Positions 20,544 through 32,419 of a stretch of DNA of 64,000 nt are shown piece after piece. This stretch comes from Isoetes taiwanensis. Lineage: Eukaryota > Streptophyta > Lycopodiopsida > Isoetales > Isoetaceae. Under the pieces are notes generated by a model, which had not been told where the DNA came from, did no database searches, and was given only the letters and a program-made list of their open reading frames with translations. The position numbers and the translations under genes are program-made. The DNA lies in the NCBI GenBank assembly GCA_021234155.1, contig JAJEKV010000085.1, forward strand, positions 4,100,036 through 4,164,035. The letters are read 5' to 3'. Numbering within the stretch: position 1 is the stretch's first letter; each line of letters begins with the position of its first letter.

Positions 20544-21745
20544 CTTATTAACTAGAAATGTGTGCCTTGCGATGCCGGGCATTAGTCATTGACATGTGGA
20601 ATGAGTAGACGTAATAGGGTTTGTAGGTGGAACTATAAGCACTAAATGTATTTATGTCTATAGATGTAAAGGAGTGTCAGGCATTAGCTGAGGATAGGTA
20701 GGAACAATAGACAGCGTGGGGTGAAATAGAATGCGTAGCCATAATGGAGTAGTTTAGGGTATTGCTTTAGAGTTTTGTGAAAGATTGCAAACCTGATGCC
20801 TGTATAATAAAATTGCAATTATAAGGTTTATAGATCCTATTAGCATATATCACAATATAAAGGCGGCCAGAAAAAAGTGGACACCCCACCTCAAAAACGT
20901 TTTAAGTAAGTAGATACCATTCTACTTATTCATTTGCTTTGGTTTCATAATGTTGGGGTGGAGGAACATTTCATCTATTTCAAGCCTAGCTTAAGTTAAA
21001 ATAGATCCTATGACATAAGCAAAATGACCAAAGACTGACTCAACACATTTGACTCGTATGCCTGTAGTTGCACCATATGACTCCTACCAACCATCGGGCT
21101 CTTACGCAAAATGTAGAACTGGCTCGTTCTAGGGGATTTGCCAACTACTCACCTCCTGAATAAGGGCCTCCCTAATAAAATTCATTCTTAGAACCAAATT
21201 CCTCTGAGAACAATAGAATTTGGCAAATCCACCATTAAAATTGTCTCCATCTCTAAAAGATGCTAAATACATAGTGATGATGTTTTGCTATCTAAAAACA
21301 CATCCCATACCCTACCCTAAATTTGTGTGTGATGACATTATCAATGGCATTGCATACTCCATTCATGTTACATCCTTTCAGTTCTTCAAGTTTAATGATG
21401 TGATAAATCCTTGAACCAACTCTAAACTCTAGACTCTAAAACCATAAACCTTATGCTCTAACGCGTGACTTTTCATGCATATGCGGAATCATTTAAAGTG
21501 ATCTTAAGTGAAATAGTTTTTTTTATAGATGTTCCAAATTTATACAACATAAAAAAAAAGGGGTACGCAAGTTGCCACTTAGACCATCATCTTTCGAAAT
21601 AAAATCCATATGGATTATTGTCCACAAAGGGGTGGGGATAATGGGCCAAAGAATTTCCAAGGAGGGGAAAAGCAAAGTGTACCAGGTTAAGCAAATGTTT
21701 GCATCAAGGTTTACTTTATCAATCCATATACAATTCATTAGTATC
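20544..21745 (+). repeat. Dispersed repeat, copy A
   Basis: Collinear with 45434-46415 over its length. Shared blocks include ACTAGAAAYGTGTGCC, CGATGCCGGGCATTAGTCA, GTAGACGTAAT, CTACTTATTCATTTG, TGATGTGATAAATCCTTGAA and CCACTTAGACCA. Non-coding; class unknown. Neither end shows an LTR or terminal inverted repeat that I can see. Confidence 0.8.
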
Positions 21746-21795
21746 ACCCTTCACTCACCAAATCTAGCACAATATTGTAAAACTTGAAAACGAAA

Positions 21796-21950
21796 ATCCT
21801 AAACCCTCATGAATAATCACACAAACCCATGATTAAAAGCTCACCATTGCTACTTCGAAACAAATAAAAAAGAAACTTCCTAAACCCTCAATGAGTAAAT
21901 ATAGAAACCCATGATTACAAAAGCTCACAATTGCTACTTCCAAAGAAACA
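21796..21950 (+). repeat. Tandem duplication, about 81-bp unit
   Basis: Two diverged copies starting TCCTAAACCCTCA at 21798 and 21878, both running through AAACCCATGATTA and TTGCTACTTC. Confidence 0.75.
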
Positions 21951-21982
21951 ACATAGAACTTGAAAATAGCGTGCCTAAAGCA

Positions 21983-22335
21983 CCATGCTGAAATCCAATT
22001 TGTTAAGCAGTGTAGCATCTTCTTTTTTTTTGTGCAATTTTTTGATGCACATGATCCTTCATGGAAATTTGCATGAGTCTGGGTGAGAGGTTACATTTAT
22101 CGTTTACAAAATTAGGAATAATGAAGCTTGAACTTTACTGCTTGTTGCATGAAGCCCAATGCTGAAATCAAATTTGTTAAGCACTGATGTAGCATTTGTT
22201 TGTGCAATTTTTTGATGCACATGATCCTTCATGGAAAATTGCATGAGTCTGGGCTAGAGGTTACATTTCTCTTTTACAAAATCAACAATAATGAGGCTTG
22301 GAATTTGCTGCTTGTTGGATGAGCCCAAAGGTTAC
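21983..22335 (+). repeat. Tandem duplication, about 174-bp unit
   Basis: Two copies beginning ATGCTGAAATC (21985 and 22160) and sharing TTTTTTGATGCACATGATCC, GCATGAGTCTGGG and CTGCTTGTTG. Non-coding. Confidence 0.8.
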
Positions 22336-24469
22336 ATTTGTCTTTCTTTACTCTCTTATTTGATCCTTTAACACAATGCTGCATCTATGCCAGCAAAATT
22401 ATTATTAGCCCATCATGCCCATGCTTCCCAACCTAACTTACCTAATTAACTACACATTAAATAGTTAATTTTCTTAGAGTAGTCACAGCTAAATCGGCAT
22501 AACTGAATGCATTGGAACATTGTGTACTTTTGTAAACTATTAGAATCAAATATGAGCGTGCGTGCCGCAAAAAACCATGAGCATCAAAGTAATTTTCACT
22601 TGCCATATAAGCCTTATAGATCTCTAGAGAACACAACACAACTATACCCCAAAAACCTCTAGAAACTCGAATAGCAAATGAGAATGCAACTCATAGCAGA
22701 AGTTGTTGAAGCATGTCCATATAGAATTGGCACTTACTAATGTCGTTCCCACTCGTAAAAGAAAGATTTGTTCTAATGACTTACATCTTCGAATGCCTTC
22801 ATATCGTCCACATCTCACACTTTAGGTGCAGGAGGCTCTTCAATGCGCTCAAGCCCATTTACAGCGAGATTATGGCATTGGCTATGCACAGCTGTTTTTA
22901 TAGTATGTTGGTACTCTGAACACTCTCTGTATATATCTTGAGAATAAGGTCATTCCATTTGAATGGGAACCATTGTTTCTTGAGATCGTGATGCCGTCTC
23001 AAGACTGGAAGACACTCTGCAGACAATTGGATCTAGCTCTGGTAGAACTATTCTGTGCTCAATCACAGAATGAGCGTATATATCGACGGCCTCATGCTAG
23101 TCCTTATGCCTCTCTTGGAGCTCCTCCACGGCGTGAATATATGACCATGGACTGGCGTTCTTCCTTCTGGACATGAACCTTAGCTAGTCACATAGAATGG
23201 ACTTTCACACACATCACAGTCGATCTTCGATGGGATCCACGCTTTGTCCACGGGCATGCATGGAAGGACACTGACACACACCACTCACAATTGGATATAC
23301 GTTAAATAAGGTCATGGAAAATGCCTGCAAATGCAATTGCTGGATTATCTCAATTCTTGACTCAGGCGGGCTGAGGCAGCCACTTCTCTAGATCCTTCCA
23401 TTTACAGACAAGCTAGTTTTTGTGCTGCTCTCTGTTGCATTCTCACAAGTTCCTTGAATAGAAGGCCCCCTATTTTCCAATGCAATCCTAATGCTAGTGT
23501 CAGTGCCTTTGATTTGGAGACTCATCTTTTGATAGAATGGCAGTTCCCCATTGTTGCTCATCAAGATCTTGAAGAAATGGTGCAAACAGGGTTTGTAATC
23601 GATGCCACGCCTGCTCCTTGAACAGACCACATCAGATGCGCTCCAATAGTGTCAGAAACTGATTTCTCAATATCACAATCAAGTCTGATCAAACAGTCGC
23701 TAGGATGATGCTGATGAACTTGAAACTTTTCCTCCTCCTGACGGTCCCGATTTTTTTTTCCTCTAAGTGTTATTTGGGGCGGGGGGTGGGGAGGGGTAAT
23801 GCCGTGCCCAGAGGCACAAGATTATTTCTTAGGTATACCAAAGAGCCTAAAGGCAAGGGAGTCCACAGCGTAAGGGAATCCATGACCCGTCAGTTTTCAG
23901 TGCCACAAATCACGACACTAATGATTCTAGAGATCATGGCAGAACACCAGCATGATTTGGGGATCAGGTAACTGAGAATTCTGAGATGACAACCATTTTG
24001 CTATTTTGGTCCAGAGGCTATTGTACTTTATATATATCAGAAGCTTGGACGTAGACGTTTAGGCAAATTCAAGGATTTTTGTTGTCTCACCTCCTTTGGT
24101 GATTTCATGTATTCTCAGTGATCATTCAAGATTTTTACTCTTCTTTCACACTTGTCTCATTTCATTCTTCTGTTCCTTAGTTTCCCGTTTCTATTGTTAT
24201 TGCAAAAGCCCGCGTGACATTTTCTTGTGGAGGAGTTGTTTGTTGGACGCTAAGGTTCTCACGGACCCTCAAGCTCTCCCGAATTTTTACCCCAAAAATA
24301 TGACGTGAGCCCTAAAGGGATTCTGTATTGACGGCCAGCTATAGAGGTGCTTTAAGCTTGCCTCCACGTTGCTGACATTTTTTGCTGCAAAAATGGGACT
24401 TTTATATCCGACATATGGATGCTTATTTGGGAACGGATAACGAGAGGTCTGCCGAATTAAATATTGATC
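22336..24469. other. Intergenic, no gene seen
   Basis: No coding region or repeat is supported here. A short G-rich tract (about 23776-23797) is the only compositional feature. Confidence 0.4.
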
Positions 24470-25810
24470 AATGGCCAAGGCCTAAACTTTCTTGATGCAG
24501 ATGTATTGAACTGCATAGCTAAGCGGCTCTTTTTGAATTTGCCTCATCTTCGTCGGAATAAAGTTTGAATAGATAGAAACTTCTGATTTAATCTGTGCTG
24601 CCTGATTTCTTGTGTGCAAATACATGACTGATGGGAAGTATCTAAAGCAGAGCTGCACCAAGACTCGAAACCCTTAGAACCTGAGATGCTTGAATTATTT
24701 CTTTATGCTCGAAATAAACTGACAAAGTTGAACTTTGATGCAGGTATTGATATGCTCTGGATAAAACATGTTGCATACGATTTGGAGAAAAATCTCTGCT
24801 GCTTTCTTTTATGAATATGCAGGGACTAGACTTTTGCTGATGAAGAGCTATAGTAAGAAGACTGATAAAGATAATTGATCTTGAATCATAAAAGGGGCTA
24901 GCTAAAGTACTGGCCCTCTGCCAAATAATCTGAAGAAGGAGACTTCGTAAAACACTTCTGAGATTCGGAGATGAAGCATCCTTGCTGGTGTGCTGCATGC
25001 GATACAGAATATTTTGGGTGTGCAAATGCACAAGATTTTGATAAAGCAAAGAAACAGAATATGACAAAAAAGATCATACAAAAATGAGCAGATGCAGGAT
25101 TTTTTCTGATAGTTGTTCAGCAGATAGAAGATAGAGAAAGGGAGCAAATACTTGATTTTTTCGATAATCTTGCAAAATAGAGTGTTGTCACCACTCCAAT
25201 CCTTAACTGCAAATTGGGTTTACTGCACCTTAAAAACTATGAGTCTTAAAAACCATGAAATCTTAAGAAACAGAAACAAGATTGAATCAGCTGGCAGAAT
25301 TATCAGCTGGTTGAGAACTAAAAAGTGAAAATAAAGGCCTCTAGACAGATAAATCAACATGGGCAAACTAAGGAAATCTAAAGGGTAGAGAGTAGTATAT
25401 AGGAAGTTTTCAAAACATAGACATAAAGGCAGCAAGACAACAGCAGAACAGAAAGGCTAAAGAATGATCTTGAGCGAACTCCGACGCCAATGTTAATTTT
25501 GAGTTCTTGGCATATATCTTGCAGCAACAGTCCATGATTGTCGGATGCTACAAGCCTGCCATGCTCAAGATCATGAAACAAGAAAGAGATAAAATATGCA
25601 CAAAGAATATGGAAAAGGTGTGGCAAATAATGCTTTCCAAATTTAAGATCAAACCTGAATACAACTGAAGATGCTTTGGTCTAATATAGTGTAGACCGCA
25701 AATCTGAGCCCTACATCTAGTTAAATCTAAGCCGTACACTTATGCTAACCTAAACATGCCAAGTGTAGTCTGCTACCACTGACACCTAACATGTGCACAA
25801 TGTTAACCTT
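24470..25810. repeat. Large tandem duplication, copy 1
   Basis: Starts near CTTTCTTGATGCAGATGTATTGAACT and ends after CACTGACACCTAACATGTGCA. Copy 2 (25856-26815) has the same blocks in the same order and orientation. Copy 1 has about 350 extra bases in the middle (about 25030-25400). Minus-strand segments in both can be translated into similar but broken peptides, so it may derive from an old coding or LTR element. Confidence 0.85.
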
Positions 25811-25855
25811 GAATCTGGACCCTTTACGTCTGCCGAGTTAAGTGTTGAGGGTCGG

Positions 25856-26815
25856 TGACCAAGGCCTGAACTTTCTTGATGCAGATGTATTGAACTAGCG
25901 GCTCCTTTTGAATTTGCGTCATCTTCATCGGAATAAAGTTTGAATGATAGGAACTTCCGATTTAATCTATGCTACCTGATATCTTGCGTGCAGATAACAG
26001 ACTGATGGGAAGTGTTTGAGGAGAGCTGCACTAAGAATTGAAACCCTCTAGAACCTGAATTATCGCTTTGTGCAAGAAATAAACTGACAAAATTACTTTG
26101 ATGCAGGTACTGATATGCTCTGGATAAAACATGTTGCATACGATTTGGAGAAAAATCTTTGCTTCTTTCTTTTATGGATATGCAGGGACTAGATTTTTCC
26201 AGATGAGGAGCTACAGTAAGAAGCAAAGGACTCGCCCTTGATAAAAGGGGGCTAGCCAAAGTGCTGGCCCTCTGCCAACTAATCTGAAGAATGAAACTTC
26301 GTAAAAAACTTCTGAGATTCGGAGATGGAAGCATCCTTGTTGATGTGCTGCAGGTGATACAAAATATTTTGGCTGTGCAAATGCACAAGATTTGATAAAG
26401 AAGGGAATCTAAAGGGTTGAGAGTAGTAAACATGAAGTTTCCAAAACAGAGCATCATAAGAGCAGAAAGAGTGATCTTGAGCGAACCTCGGCATAACGGT
26501 GCCAATGTTAATTTTGAGTTCTTGGCATACATCTTGCAGCAGCAGTCAATGACTACCGGATGCTACAAGCCTGCCATGCTCAAGATCATGAAACAAGAAA
26601 GAGACAAGATATGCACAAAGAATATGGGAAATATGTGCTAAATGAGGCTCTCCAAATTTGAGATCAAACCTGAACACATCTAAAGAGGCTCTAGTCTAAT
26701 ATAGTGTAGACCGCAAATCTGAATCCTACATCTAGCTAAATCTAAGCCGTACACTTATGCTAACCTAAACATGCCAAGTGTAGTCTGTGACCACTGACAC
26801 CTAACATGTGCAAAT
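25856..26815. repeat. Large tandem duplication, copy 2
   Basis: Diverged direct repeat of 24470-25810, including a block with GGATGCTACAAGCCTGCCATGC followed by TCAAGATCATGAAACAAGAAAG. On the minus strand both copies carry TTAACATTGGC followed by a GC-rich stretch and TTCGCTC. In copy 2 this resembles a degraded Asp-tRNA type primer-binding site, so the unit may be part of an LTR element. Confidence 0.8.
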
Positions 26816-28774
26816 TTGAACCTTATGGAAAAGCCCTAATCTTAGATCAGAAAAGGTTACTACCTCTTTTAAATTTAGGTTAGAGTATTATATCCAATAG
26901 TTTATACAATGGTTTGTTATATAAAACCACGCATAAAAATTCCCCTATTCTTAATTAATACTTTTTTTTCAACCAGTATTTTTTTTTTTTTTTTAAGCAT
27001 TTTCCAATGTAATCATAATGCATCAATTTCAATGGATTCTAAACAAAGTCTCTTTCCTCATGAGACCAGACGGATTACAGAATCATACATATTACTGGTA
27101 CCTGAATTATATAGAAAGTGGAAAATATAATTATAAACTCTGCACCACTTTAGAGTTTTGTCACATAGACTAAATTAGAATGAATCTCAAAGAGGTGCTC
27201 TAGTTTTATTACATGTTCTAAAAAACGTTTTAGATTCACGATAATTTGCCTTTGGAAATAAAAGTGAAATTTGAAATCTGAAATAGAAGGAAGCCCCAAG
27301 GCTTATAAATTGGAGTTCTGGCATGAAGCTCTTCCAGTACTCTTATCCTCAAATTCCATTTTGTTGAAAGTCAGTATTATACTTTGTATCTCCATGTCTG
27401 ATCCTATTTTTTAATTTCTTGCACCATAAATGGATACAATACATACTATGGTGCATCCTTCTACTGTGCATGTGATGCAGCCCTAACTATTATGCTCCAT
27501 AATTTTGAAATGAACTTATCCTAGCAAAAAGTTTACCACAAAACTTTACCATAGAGGTATAACTGCTATTCACCTTACGAAATATGCCACGAGAATAACC
27601 TTACCTTAGCTCCCGAGTAGGGTTGTATATTGCAACAGTTAAACTTCCCTTTCTATTGAAGACTCAAATCCATTCATAATCTTACCAAGACATTAATACC
27701 ATCTAAAAACTCACACATGCATATACTCCATAATGTTGAAATGGAAAAAGACTAGACACGGATGGTTCTTGGCGCTCCACCTGCGCCTGCGGCTAGGGCG
27801 GCAATAGAGTGAAGAGGACACCCTCCCCGACACTGCTACAACCACTCTTGCAATTTCGAAATCATGCTTGGATGCTAGTGAGGTTTGCCAGTGATTTAGG
27901 AGGTTCTTTTCTCCAAAGATTTTGCCGACTTTGATTCGAAGCAGCTTCAAGACGGTCTTTTTGGTTTAGACTGGTAAGCCACTAATGTGTCCTTTTGCTC
28001 TCAATCTTTTCAACAGGAATGATGATTTTGCTACAGCAAATCACACGAAAAGGGCGCATAGCCTATAAGGTGGAGCAAAACTGAAGGAGGAATTAGAAAG
28101 AAGGCTGTTTTGGGTTTTTGTAAGCAGTAGTTGGATCTTCTAGTTAGATGGTTATTTCCCCCCTCCCCCCTGCTCTTTCTTACTAGCAAAAAGATTTACG
28201 GATGTTTTCTTGGAGGGAGGCAGAGTAAGTTCTGGATCATAATTCTACAGTTTTAATATTGTCGAGCTAGGGATCTGATTGTGTGCAGGAAGATGCTTCC
28301 ATATCAAGACCAAATATCATGAACCAAACTTTAGAGAGGAGTTTTGGTGGTTGGGTTGTGTGTCTAGCTCATTGCAGATTGGCCGCAAAATTTGATCATA
28401 GTTTTAAGCATATTGGCTTCTCTGAGCAGTGCAGGAGATTGTTCAGATTACTCTTCATCTCTTTTCTCTTCATTTCTAATTTTGCAAGAGGTTTCTTGGA
28501 CCATTCAAGATTGTCTGCAGTGTGTGAAAAATGGGTATTTGACTCCTGTAGTATTGTATTTAACTGAGAAGATGTTGATAGTGTAGTATTAATTAGATAG
28601 AAGAAGAAGTTGAGAGAGACTCATGACTACTAAACTGTAGATATAACTCAGATTTGTATGGGATCCTCGGTAGTTAAATTATATCTGATGCATGAGGGAT
28701 CTTTGTATTGTAATTCTTCCAATCTGATCAATAGAAAAAGTTCTTACCTTCCCAAAAAAATAATAATCTTGAAA
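26816..28774. other. Intergenic, no gene seen
   Basis: AT-rich. It contains poly-T runs (about 26950-26995) and one 95-base block (27516-27610) that recurs at 34987-35081. No coding region is supported. Confidence 0.4.
27516..27610 (+). repeat. 95-bp direct repeat, left copy
   Basis: Starts TTATCCTAGCAAAAAG and ends ACCTTAGC. The right copy is at 34987-35081, so the pair brackets the LINE and its flanks 7.5 kb apart. There are about ten mismatches. Confidence 0.8.
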
Positions 28775-28949
28775 TTTTTTTGAAGGACAAAAGCCAAAAA
28801 GTTTATTAATCGGAGAAAAAGTACAAAATTTACATGTCTCATCTAAGTATGTAAGCACAAAAAGATGCCACAGGAGCACGAGCCTGGAGCACAATGTACT
28901 TACTCCAGAATAGGAGACTAACGATAAGAATCAATTCGAAGATACTGAA

Positions 28950-30454
28950 TCTAGATGCGTTCCATCAGTTCTGATTCAAGGGAGGAACACTCGTAGGCTA
29001 TCAATATCTTTTTCTGGGCCACCGTAATAACACTGTATGCCGATGAATAAATGCCCTGTCTGCGACGCTCCCATATCGACCATAGGAGCCAACCGGAACC
29101 AAGATGAAATGCCCTTTGTTTAGCTGGAGGCCATGCGTTGGGATAGGACGCCAAGAGGATGCATCGGCAGTCCAATGTACTGTTAAACAAACCTTGTAGC
29201 CAGGACCGCGCTGGTTGAACCTCAGGACAATCAAAGAGACAATGCTCAAGAGTCTCAACGTCCGAAAGACAGAGCGGGCATCAATATGCGAGGATCATAG
29301 CGACGTCGAAAGGCATTAACCAGCAGGCACCTGTGGATAACCTGCTACCACAGTACAGAGACCTTAGGGTGGAGCAACTTATCCCAAAGCCATCGCCATG
29401 TACGACACAAAGTGGACTGTGGAACCTGTAGGTGCCACCTATCTGGCAACTAGAGGGGTTGTGGTGCTAAAAGAAGGTGATATACTGATCTGACAAAGTG
29501 CTTGCCTTTGTGAATATTTTCATGACAGTCCCATGGCACCCTTTCAGCAACACCAACTTGCACTATAAGAGGCAAATTTTCTGCGACCTTCTCCTGTAGA
29601 GATACATCCCAACGAGAGAGCAGGAACTTTGCCTGAAATTCAAGCCAAGACAGTAGGCGACCCGCCTCATACCATGCTTGAATAGAGACAACACCTGCAA
29701 GAACCCATTGTCTCTGTGTAAGGAGATGAACTGATGCTGCCAATGGAGGTGCTGAGGGGTCTGAGGTAGTGGTGCCCACCACCATGGAGTCTCCAATAGG
29801 GTGTGGATAGAGGGGCATGGCCAGAAAAGATGTCTGACCGCCTCCCATGCTGCCAACAAAGCCAAGCAAAAATGGAGCAGCGCTTGGAAAAGGCTGCAGA
29901 CTCTGAAATAAAGCCCAAGGACTGGTTTGACAACCTTCTTGCCTAGAGGGATACAGCGACCAAGAGCTTGTCTAAGAAGGCGAACCAGGAGAGTCATCCT
30001 CACCATTCAGGAGTCTCCAAATGAACTTTGAAATAAACACTTTGCTCTGCAGTAAGAAGTCCATCATACCCAGACCACCTGCCCATTTTGGAAGGATGCA
30101 CTTCGACCAAGCCACCTTAACCACAACACCTTCCTCAGTACCCGCCCAAATAAAGTTCCAAACTATTGCAAGCTCACGCACTTTGATCTGTGGGGCTAGC
30201 AGTAAGGATGCCATATAAACATGGGTACTACTAAGGACTGACTTGGCCACTGTAATGCGACCCACAAGAGACAACTTAGCAGTGGACCACCAGAACAAAT
30301 GCTTCTCCAAACCCCTAATGATCTCCTCCCATGCACCCATAGTAACATGGATGCCAACTGGAATCCCCAACAACTTGATGGCATGTCCATGCGCAAGTAA
30401 TTTCCATGGATAATCATGAACACATGCCGGAGCCGGATTATCCAATGTCCACAA
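28950..30454 (-). pseudogene. LINE ORF2 C-terminal region
   Basis: The segment 30454-29972 matches the post-RT region of plant LINE ORF2 (LGIPVGIHV, GLEKHLFWWSTAKLSLVGRITVAKSVLSS, FIWAGTEEG, VAWSKCILPKWAGGLGMMDF). Below it frames change repeatedly, and the region includes a SCPLCLSDVETLEHCLFDCPE-like zinc-finger remnant near 29280-29215, recognisable only in pieces. It is non-functional. Confidence 0.75.
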
Positions 30455-31561
30455 AGCTGTACACTTTTGCCACCCTAAAAGAACACCAAGAAGCCAGTGA
30501 AAAAGTATCTAAAAGCATTTTGGCAGCAGCAAGATTCTCATCATTAGCGACTAGAAAGAGGAACGTGTCGTCTGCATATTGATTGCAAACCTCTTGTGTG
30601 CCCCCTCCATTGCAAGACCATGGAGAAGTCCATCTGTGGTTGCAATGGTGAATAACTGTGATAAAGCCTCTACAACAATTGTGAAAAGCAATGGTGCTAA
30701 ACGGCATCCCTGGCGAATACTATGACCGAGTGAAAAGACATCTGACCGCTCATCATGGAACAGAACAGTCGCCTGAGCAGAGATATGCAGCTTCATAATA
30801 TCTGATGTGAATTGTTCTCCAAATCCCAGTCTTAGCATACATCGGCGCATAAATTCCCAGCTGACACTGCCATAAGCCTTTGCAAAATCAAGCTTAAAGT
30901 ATACAACTGGAAGGTTTTGCTTACGTGCCCAATAACTTCCCTCGTAAGCAGCAACAACATTGTTCAAAATGCACCGTTTTGGAAGAAAACCTGACTGGGT
31001 TGTTGAGATGGACTCTGTCAAGACGTCCTTTACCCGCTCTGCAAAAGCCTTGGCGGAGATCTTATATACGGATGACAATAAGGTGATGGGCCACCAATCT
31101 GAAATAGTCTGAGGATCCTTGACCTTGGGGATGAGTGAGATGACACCTGTGTTCAGAATTCTATCCAAAGCAGTTGACCGCCGAAAGTCACAGAAAGCAT
31201 CATACACATCTGACTCCAGCCATTCCCAATACTCCTGGAAGAACTCAATTGGCAAACCATCCAAACCTGGGCATTTGCCTCTTTTCAGTTCAAAGACTAC
31301 CGAACCTAAATCATCAGCTGTCATAGCCGCCTCTATTGACTCGCGCTGCTCACCAGAGATGATAGGGGAAATCCTAGACAAAACATCACTCCTCCTCCAA
31401 TGCTTGGATCTGTGCCAAAATATCACGATCATGAACACCTGAAAGACGTCCCTGCCGAGAATGGAGCAGGTCCTGATACAAGGTGTCCTGTAAAGCACGA
31501 CCTGCTGCTGCAGACTCTCGACCCCACTCTTTGACAAAACCTTTGACTGCCGCAATTGCAT
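30438..31561 (-). pseudogene. LINE ORF2 reverse transcriptase
   Basis: Motifs in order on the minus strand: KRGKCPGLDGLPIEFFQEYW, LIPKVKDPQTISDWWPITLL, YKISAKAFAERVK, QSGFLPKRCI, FKLDFAKAYGSVSWEFM (first catalytic Asp), SIRQGCRLAPLLFTIVVEAL, then in another frame NQYADDTFLFL (catalytic Asp pair). The frameshift lies near 30600. The family is L1-type. Confidence 0.9.
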
Positions 31562-31573
31562 CCACTATGCCAG

Positions 31574-32203
31574 TCATACCTCGACGTCGACTGAAGGCAG
31601 TTGTCCAAGTATTCTTGCAACCTTCTTGAAAGTCAGCACCTTTAAGAACTTCACGTTCAAGCAAAAACACGTCCTTCCAAACCGTCGCTGCTGCAGGAGC
31701 TCGTCTGAAATGAATTGCAGATGGTGGTCTGAAACTAAGTTATCTCTGAGACAGAACCGAAAGAGATCTGGAAGTGCCGCAACTGTATCTGCATTCCAAT
31801 AAGCTCTATCCAACCGAGAGCTTGCGCGACCCCCACCAACTTGACCATTGCACCAAGTGAAGGCACCTTCACCATCAATCTCCGAGAGGCTGCAGTCATG
31901 GAGTAGACAGAGCCACTGTTGGCGTTCAAAACCAGATACCACTATAGAGGTCGCCCCCAACTGATCAGACTCCATTTCCACCACATTAAGATCCCCAACA
32001 AGAAGCCACGAAATGTGGCAGCCCAAGCTGAGTATCTTCCCTCGCAAAGAGGCCAACAGTGAAGCTCTCTGATGAGGTCTGTGGGCATAAACATTAATTA
32101 GACCATACTTAACCCCTAGTTCTTGCCATACAATTAGGGCCCAACGACCAAAGCAATCAGCCCGAGTAAAGATGACTGGCAAGGAAGGAAGCCATGCTAT
32201 CAC
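31574..32203 (-). pseudogene. LINE ORF2 endonuclease (APE type)
   Basis: The stretch contains WLLVGDLNVVEMESDQLG (GDFN-type catalytic motif), SSRLDRAYWN and LVSDHHLQF (SDHxP-type motif with Pro replaced by Leu). The N-terminal catalytic Asn/Glu part is missing from this open stretch, and a stop separates it from the RT. Confidence 0.88.
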
Positions 32204-32419
32204 GACCCCTGCACTGCTGCGATAAGGACATTAAACCTGCGATCAATCATGTCTGCAAGCTTTGATACGTCTCCCTTACGACAAGACATACAAACTGAGC
32301 ATCCAATCTAGATAAGTAGAAAGAAATACGACTCCGCTTGGAGGGGGAGGAATCTACCCCCTGAACATTCCATGAGACTAACTGCATTGATCTTGTGATG
32401 GGGCCAATTCAGATGAGAC

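Noticed and set aside
24642-26532. Minus-strand protein genes in the 24.5-26.5 kb duplication
   Set aside because: The two copies translate similarly only in part and with differing frames; there is no family match or intact exon structure.
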